Origin: Nymphaea colorata
Lineage: Eukaryota; Streptophyta; Magnoliopsida; Nymphaeales; Nymphaeaceae
Assembly: GCF_008831285.2 (NCBI RefSeq)
Contig: NC_045142.1
Span: forward strand, 67,001-131,000
Reading direction: 5' to 3'
DNA length: 64,000 nt
Part shown: in pieces, positions 59,092-64,000 of the stretch
Layout of the letters: each line of letters opens with the position of its first letter
Position numbering within the stretch: the stretch's first letter is position 1
Notes under the pieces: generated by a model
The model's input: only the letters and a program-made list of their open reading frames with translations
Database searches by the model: none
What the model was told of the DNA's origin: nothing
Made by a program: the position numbers and the translations under genes

Positions 59092-62000
59092 CCTGTCCGT
59101 CTGTTTGTCTCTCTGTCTGTCCGTCCGTCTGTCTGGAGAAGGAAATGGGAGGAGGAGAACTGGAGAAGGTAAACGGACGGAGGAAAAGGGGAGGAAGGTC
59201 GGTGGTTGGAACTTGGAAGGGGAGAACGAGAGCGGGAAATCTTTGGAGGGACTGAGCGACGTGTAATGATGGCCGCCACACGACCCGATCCGACCCGATC
59301 CGACGCCGCTGCACGGCCAAGGGTTGGGCCTTGCCCTTGCTACGCCCATATCGGTTTTTTTTTTGTAATCTGAATCGCACTCAATTCGGATTTGGATTAA
59401 AGTCAATCAGATGAATAAGCGCATCGGCTCAGATCCCCGTCCAATTTCGTAGTTGAATTCAAATTCGCTAAAGTATGCAATCGACCCATTTCAATTGCAA
59501 GCACGCTTACATTTGAAAAGAGAGCAAACGGAAGAAAGAAGACGAGTCATGTGTCTCGAAGGTGGAGAGAGACAGATAAAAGTTATATATTAAAATGTTT
59601 TAAGAAGGTTGTACTTCTGGACGATCTAAAGAGATATCCGTACCAAAACATGGGAGGAAAAGTTTGAAGGCTGAAGTCCAAAAGAAAAGTAAAGGGGAAC
59701 TATGTATACATTGTATTATATTATATAGGTTCTATGTGTGAAATGGACGTTGGGGAAGAAACAAGGGTTGGGTGGTTGATGAAGATGGGGATCCCTTCCT
59801 TATCCTACGTCATCATCACTTGGAAATCAAAGCACAGAGCATGCCACTTGATGATGGTGCAGCATGCAGCTAGCTAACAAGATCTTCCAACTTCAACTGC
59901 CGCATCCTCCTCTCCTCGGCCCTTCACTATTTATTTATATGATCATCCTCCAATATCATTTCATCAAGCACGCCATTAATTACCATAGGGCGATACGATT
60001 GAAGCAGCAGCTTCCTCTATATCTCTGCGCGCGCGGCCGCTTCTCTATTAATCCATGGCCCGACGGCCGTATCTATATATATATTGTCTTGCTTGCGTTT
60101 AAACGTAGCTAGCTCGCTATCTTTATCCATCAATTGCTTCCTACAGTACTGGTAGCTGCGCATCTACATGTGGAGAGTGCATTTGGGCCGAAAATTAGGC
60201 GGCTGCTCGGCCCGACGGAGAAGGTTGCCGGGTGGGCCTTAGATAGCTAGCTCCCCTACCACGGTGGGGCTTCATCCCCCGCTCTCCAGCAAACCAACAA
60301 ACGGGAGAGCGACGCGCACGTGGCCGATGAGAAGGCAAGTCGACTGCGAGAATCGAAACTGCACCACAACAACCAGAGAAAAAAAGAAACAAAGAGAGAA
60401 TTATTTTAGGTAGGCTAGCTGCTTTTCATCTCTCTCTCTCTCTCTCTCTCTGTGTGTGCATCAAGCTGCAATTAGGAAATTAACTAGGAATGAAAACTTT
60501 CACCAACCTCTGCACTTCAAGACTTTATAAACAGAGGAAAGAGTACAGCTTTCGCGTAGATAGGCAAGGCCGATGATCACATTCGTGAAAGCCAACCAAG
60601 TTACGTTATCAAGCGAGAATGGGAGATTAGGGAAGAACATCTCTGGGCTGGCCATTAACAGCCTGAGCTGCTGCTCCGTGGATCACGATCATGGTTGAGG
60701 AATTGAATTAATTAAGAAGGGGTGGTGGTGCATGCTCCATGGCATCAACTTTTTCGCTTAGAAAGAGGACAGTTGGGAGTGGATTTAGTCACTTTTGTTT
60801 GATTCCTTGTAATTTACCAAATTCCAAAAGATGCTGGCACATGTTCCTCAGAACCACCATGTGCGAGCCTCCCGTTTACTTGCGCGCACTCCACAATTTT
60901 ATATGAAACGATACCAGTCCATCATCCCCCCCAGCTCCCCTCCAAATCCCAATGAGAGAGACAGGCAGCGTCGGGGGAATCTCTATATATGTATGTCATT
61001 CTTCAGCTAGCACAACATGCTTCTTCTGTGCCCACTTGCAATTAACATCATTTTCCTCATAATCTTCATCGTGCATGCCACATACTTGCCAATGCGATCG
61101 TATATCCACAAATTTATCGCATCTAAACCAAAAGTTCTCAACTCACTCCGGATGAATGCTAGCATGCATTTGATTCTAGCTCTTCAGACTACAAGTTGAG
61201 TTTCACAATACCTTTCCTCCCATCCACAAAATTCAGTGCAGGAGAGGGTGGGTCCTGTTAATTTAGAGTCTCACCTAACTTGCATGCTTTTATTTCTGTG
61301 ACAGTATTTGAATGCTCAATCGAAACTGCCTTGCAAAACATACGGCCACTTCAACTTGTTGACATTCATGAGATTCGACCGAGTTTGGTTTGGAGGCTAT
61401 GAAGAAATTCAAAGCAGCCTTTAGTGTTTTCCATGTGGCCGTTCCCGCTCTTTAATGCTCCAATGCTCTGCCCAACCAGAGAGAGAGAGAGAGAGAGAGC
61501 CAGGGCTATTAATGTTGGATAATGTTATCATCGGTTTTGAGTGGTTTCTACCGCACAAAGGCTATATATCACCAAATTCTACACCATTACATGAAAAGAG
61601 ATTTGTAGTTAGAGTACATATACCAGAAAAGAGTGCAGAGATTGGGTCTTTTTGCAAAGCAACGACAATTGAAAATGAAAAGAGAATTCATTCTTAATTT
61701 GTTAAGAGCATTTCAACTGCACGTGTCTTCCATCTAATAATATTCAACTGTTGGTTGAATTTGTCGGCACTATCTATTCAAAGTGCCACATTGGTTTTTA
61801 AATTTTTCTATGAACAAACTTAATATCAATCGTCGACTATTAGGATACCTATAGCGAAAAGAGCGCGCAAAGTTAATTGGCTATTTTCACAAAGGAGTAA
61901 TAATCGAAAATTTTAGGGAAACAAAATATTCATCTTTTGTTGGAGCATTTTGACTGCATGTACTTCCATCTAGTAATTCATGGTGGGATTGTTGGCACTA

Positions 62001-63087
62001 ATAAATAATTAAATATAGGAGAATATACAATTTAAGGAATGCACACACACAAATTAGCAAGACCAGACCATTGGTTCACCCAATACTAATTACGTGCCTA
62101 TTTTTCGTCAAGGAGCAAACCACGGAATTCAACATGAAAGCACATTTTCGGACATAGATAAGCTCAAAAAGTTCTAACCGTTGATCATTGAACTTCTATA
62201 AAAGCTTAGTCAAATCTTAATAAATGTCACGTTTGTACGGATTTCCAATGTTTTGAATTATGAGCATCCAAATGGTTGATTTTACAGTAAAAGGAGTGAA
62301 ATATATTATAAAAAACTGATAGTGACCGATCGATATTCTATCCAGTACAAAAAGGTGAGTGGTTCTATATAAAGTGTCTTCTTTATATAGTTTGACAATG
62401 AAGATCATGTTCGCAGTATCGATTTTGTAAGAAAATGAATCATGCATATCTATAAATCTGTCCCGTGGAAGATAGTGACTGGTTCTACAACATTGCTTTA
62501 ATATATATATATATATATATATAAAAGGCTTTTTCCTTCGCAAAGATCCATCAGTTATAAGATGACAAGTTGATCGTAAAAAGAAAAAAATGGAAAAAAA
62601 GGACAAGGCCAAAAAAGCAAGTGAGAGAAAAGAGTAGAGTTTAAAACTAATAGTAAAATGTTGAAACTGGTAAAATTCTTTTTCTTAAATATATAAATGT
62701 CAAAACCGAGAAAATTAATAAACAGGTACGAAATCGTGTAACTCAAGTAGATTGGGGGCAAGGGGATCTATACTCTAATCTGCTGTATCTCAACGTTCGC
62801 AATGCTTGAGCAATGTTTCCAACTTTCTACTGTACCGTCCATTTCTTACTCGCAGAAATAAAAGATAGGTGCATGTAAATCATGGAAGAGAGAGAGAGAA
62901 AGCAAGTGTGTGTGTGATGTCTTGCCACCACAAAATAGATTCATGTGAAATAATGAGGAAACCCGGTCTGTGATCTCGGGGTTAACAGAAATCTTCTATA
63001 AATGCGCAACCGAGGGGAGGGTGGGGGAAGCAGAGAGAGGGCTAGAGAGGCTAGTAAAGTGGGAAGGAAGAAAGGTGAGGAAGAGTG
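59092..63087. other. DDB2-CYP90A divergent spacer
   Basis: About 4 kb of promoter and spacer DNA between head-to-head genes. It holds CT microsatellites near 60430-60452, GA near 61480-61498 and AT near 62502-62522. Near 59360-59480 is an AT-rich stretch with CGGATTTGGATT words similar to 2930-3240. I see no protein gene or RNA gene that I can support. Confidence 0.5.
62997..63003 (+). promoter_or_regulatory. Putative TATA box of the CYP90A gene
   Basis: TATAAAT lies 85 bp upstream of the start codon, a usual distance once a short leader is allowed. GA-rich leader sequence follows. Confidence 0.6.
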
Positions 63088-64000
63088 ATGGAAGATCTTT
63101 TCGTTGTCGCGCTTTCCGTCTCCCTCTACGTCCTCTTCTGGCTGTATGTGAAGGGCAAGAATAGGAGGTGCGGGAAGGATGGCGTCCCTCCGGGCTCCCT
63201 CGGCCTTCCCCTGTTGGGCGAGACCCTGAAACTCATCTCCGCTTATAAGTCCAGCAATCCCGAGCCTTTCATTGACGAGAGAAGAGCTCGGTGAGTCATT
63301 CTAATTCATGTTTTCCCCTCCCATTTTTTTCCACAGACGTTCCCGTCGTTACTTGACGAGGAGATTTTAATCTCTGTCTGTCTGTCTATGTTCCTCTGTG
63401 TCCTGGTACGTCGTGGGATGGAAGGTATGGTAACTTGTTTACCACTCACGTCTTTGGGGAGGCCACCATCTTCTCGACGGACGCAGAGGTGAACCGCTTC
63501 ATCCTTCAGAACGAAGGGAAGCTGTTCATGGGGGACTATCCCAGCTCCATCTCCAATTTGCTGGGGAGGCACTCGCTCGTGCTGATGAAGGGCAGCCTTC
63601 ACAAGCGGATGCATTCCCTCACTATGAGCTTCGCCAACTCCTCCATCATCAAGGATCACCTCTTCTTCCACATCGAGAGGCTTGTCCGTCTCAACCTCGA
63701 CTCTTGGGGAGATACCGTCCTCCTCCAGGACGAGACCAAGAAGGTGCGTGCCGTCTCCCTTTTGTTTCTTTCTCTCCTCCTTTCGCTGTTACAGTTTGCT
63801 TTCTGTCATGGGCAGCCACTGAAAGAACGACACAGCTCCCTCCCGTAAAAAGGTTTAGTTGTAAACAAATTTTGGCTGTTGAATTGCAGATCACGTTCGA
63901 TATTGCGGTAAAACAAATGATGGGTTTGGAGCCAGGGGAATGGACGGAAAAACTGAGGAAGGAATACCTACTACTGATCGAAGGATTTTTCTCTCTCCCC
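63088..64000 (+). CDS. CYP90A1: CYP90A-type cytochrome P450 (CPD), 5' part, truncated by window edge
   Basis: Exon 1 is 63088-63290, exon 2 is 63425-63743 and exon 3 runs from 63890 past the window end; phases agree. Residues 4-22 form a hydrophobic ER signal anchor, followed by the P450 proline hinge ([13 protein letters not shown]). Exon 2 has [38 protein letters not shown] and [11 protein letters not shown]. Exon 3 has [20 protein letters not shown]. This pattern is characteristic of CYP90A, which acts in brassinosteroid biosynthesis at the ER (C-3 oxidation/C-23 branch steps in Arabidopsis CPD). The I-helix and heme-binding Cys lie beyond the window, so catalytic integrity cannot be judged. 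Other CYP90 subfamilies are possible but fit less well. Confidence 0.88.

Noticed and set aside
58733-59266. Plus-strand 177- and 139-codon frames opposite DDB2 exon 1
   Set aside because: Shadows of the acidic, Ser-rich DDB2 exon 1; the minus-strand model has matching splice phases through 11 exons.

Overview
The window is nuclear DNA of a flowering plant. It holds four spliced genes with GT-AG introns whose products belong to plant families: RUS1, NUP88/MOS7, DDB2 and a CYP90A cytochrome P450. It also holds plant-type repeats: Ty1/copia, TRIM, hAT, MITE-like elements and many CA/TA/GA microsatellites. Introns are long and repeat-filled, which suggests a medium or large genome. The species cannot be named from the sequence alone.

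Layout. 1-5.3 kb: intergenic, simple repeats and a degenerate tandem repeat. 5.3-21.9 kb (+): RUS1, 15 exons; its 6.8-kb intron 8 carries a decayed hAT DNA transposon. 22-24.5 kb: spacer. 24.6-53.6 kb (+): NUP88/MOS7, 9 exons. Its introns hold a TRIM with three LTRs (28.5-29.2 kb) and, in the 20.7-kb intron 4, a nested insertion. That insertion is a copia element with apparently identical 476-bp LTRs (30,612-49,218), interrupted inside its reverse-transcriptase gene by about 13.2 kb of antisense endogenous pararetrovirus (34,146 to about 47,371). 54.5-59.1 kb (-): DDB2, 11 exons, tail-to-tail with NUP88. 59.1-63.1 kb: spacer. 63.1 kb to the end (+): the first exons of a CYP90A (CPD-type) brassinosteroid P450, cut by the window edge.

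The viral block is badnavirus-like: it has an ATGA-overlapping ORF pair, a CXCX2CX4HX4C finger followed by a CX2CX11CX2CX4CX2C Cys cluster, then protease, RT and RNase H. It is not one genome. From the tRNA-Met primer site at its right edge it runs through a rearranged near-genome containing an 856-bp and a 131-bp tandem duplication. It then enters 3.3 head-to-tail copies of a 2,087-bp unit in which three deletions join movement/coat, protease and RT-RNase H fragments in genome order. This is what a concatemer of a deleted circular viral molecule would look like. Because the host copia has apparently identical LTRs and a perfect 5-bp target duplication, the viral capture must be young.

The cellular genes do not form a pathway. 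RUS1 (UV-B response) and DDB2 (UV damage recognition) are thematically related, but plant genes are not operonic and the proximity may be chance. NUP88/MOS7 is a nucleoporin needed for plant immunity, so an antisense viral array inside its intron is worth testing as a small-RNA source. All exon boundaries were read by eye from splice consensus and phase; the three complete gene models sum to whole codons (546, 833 and 583 residues).
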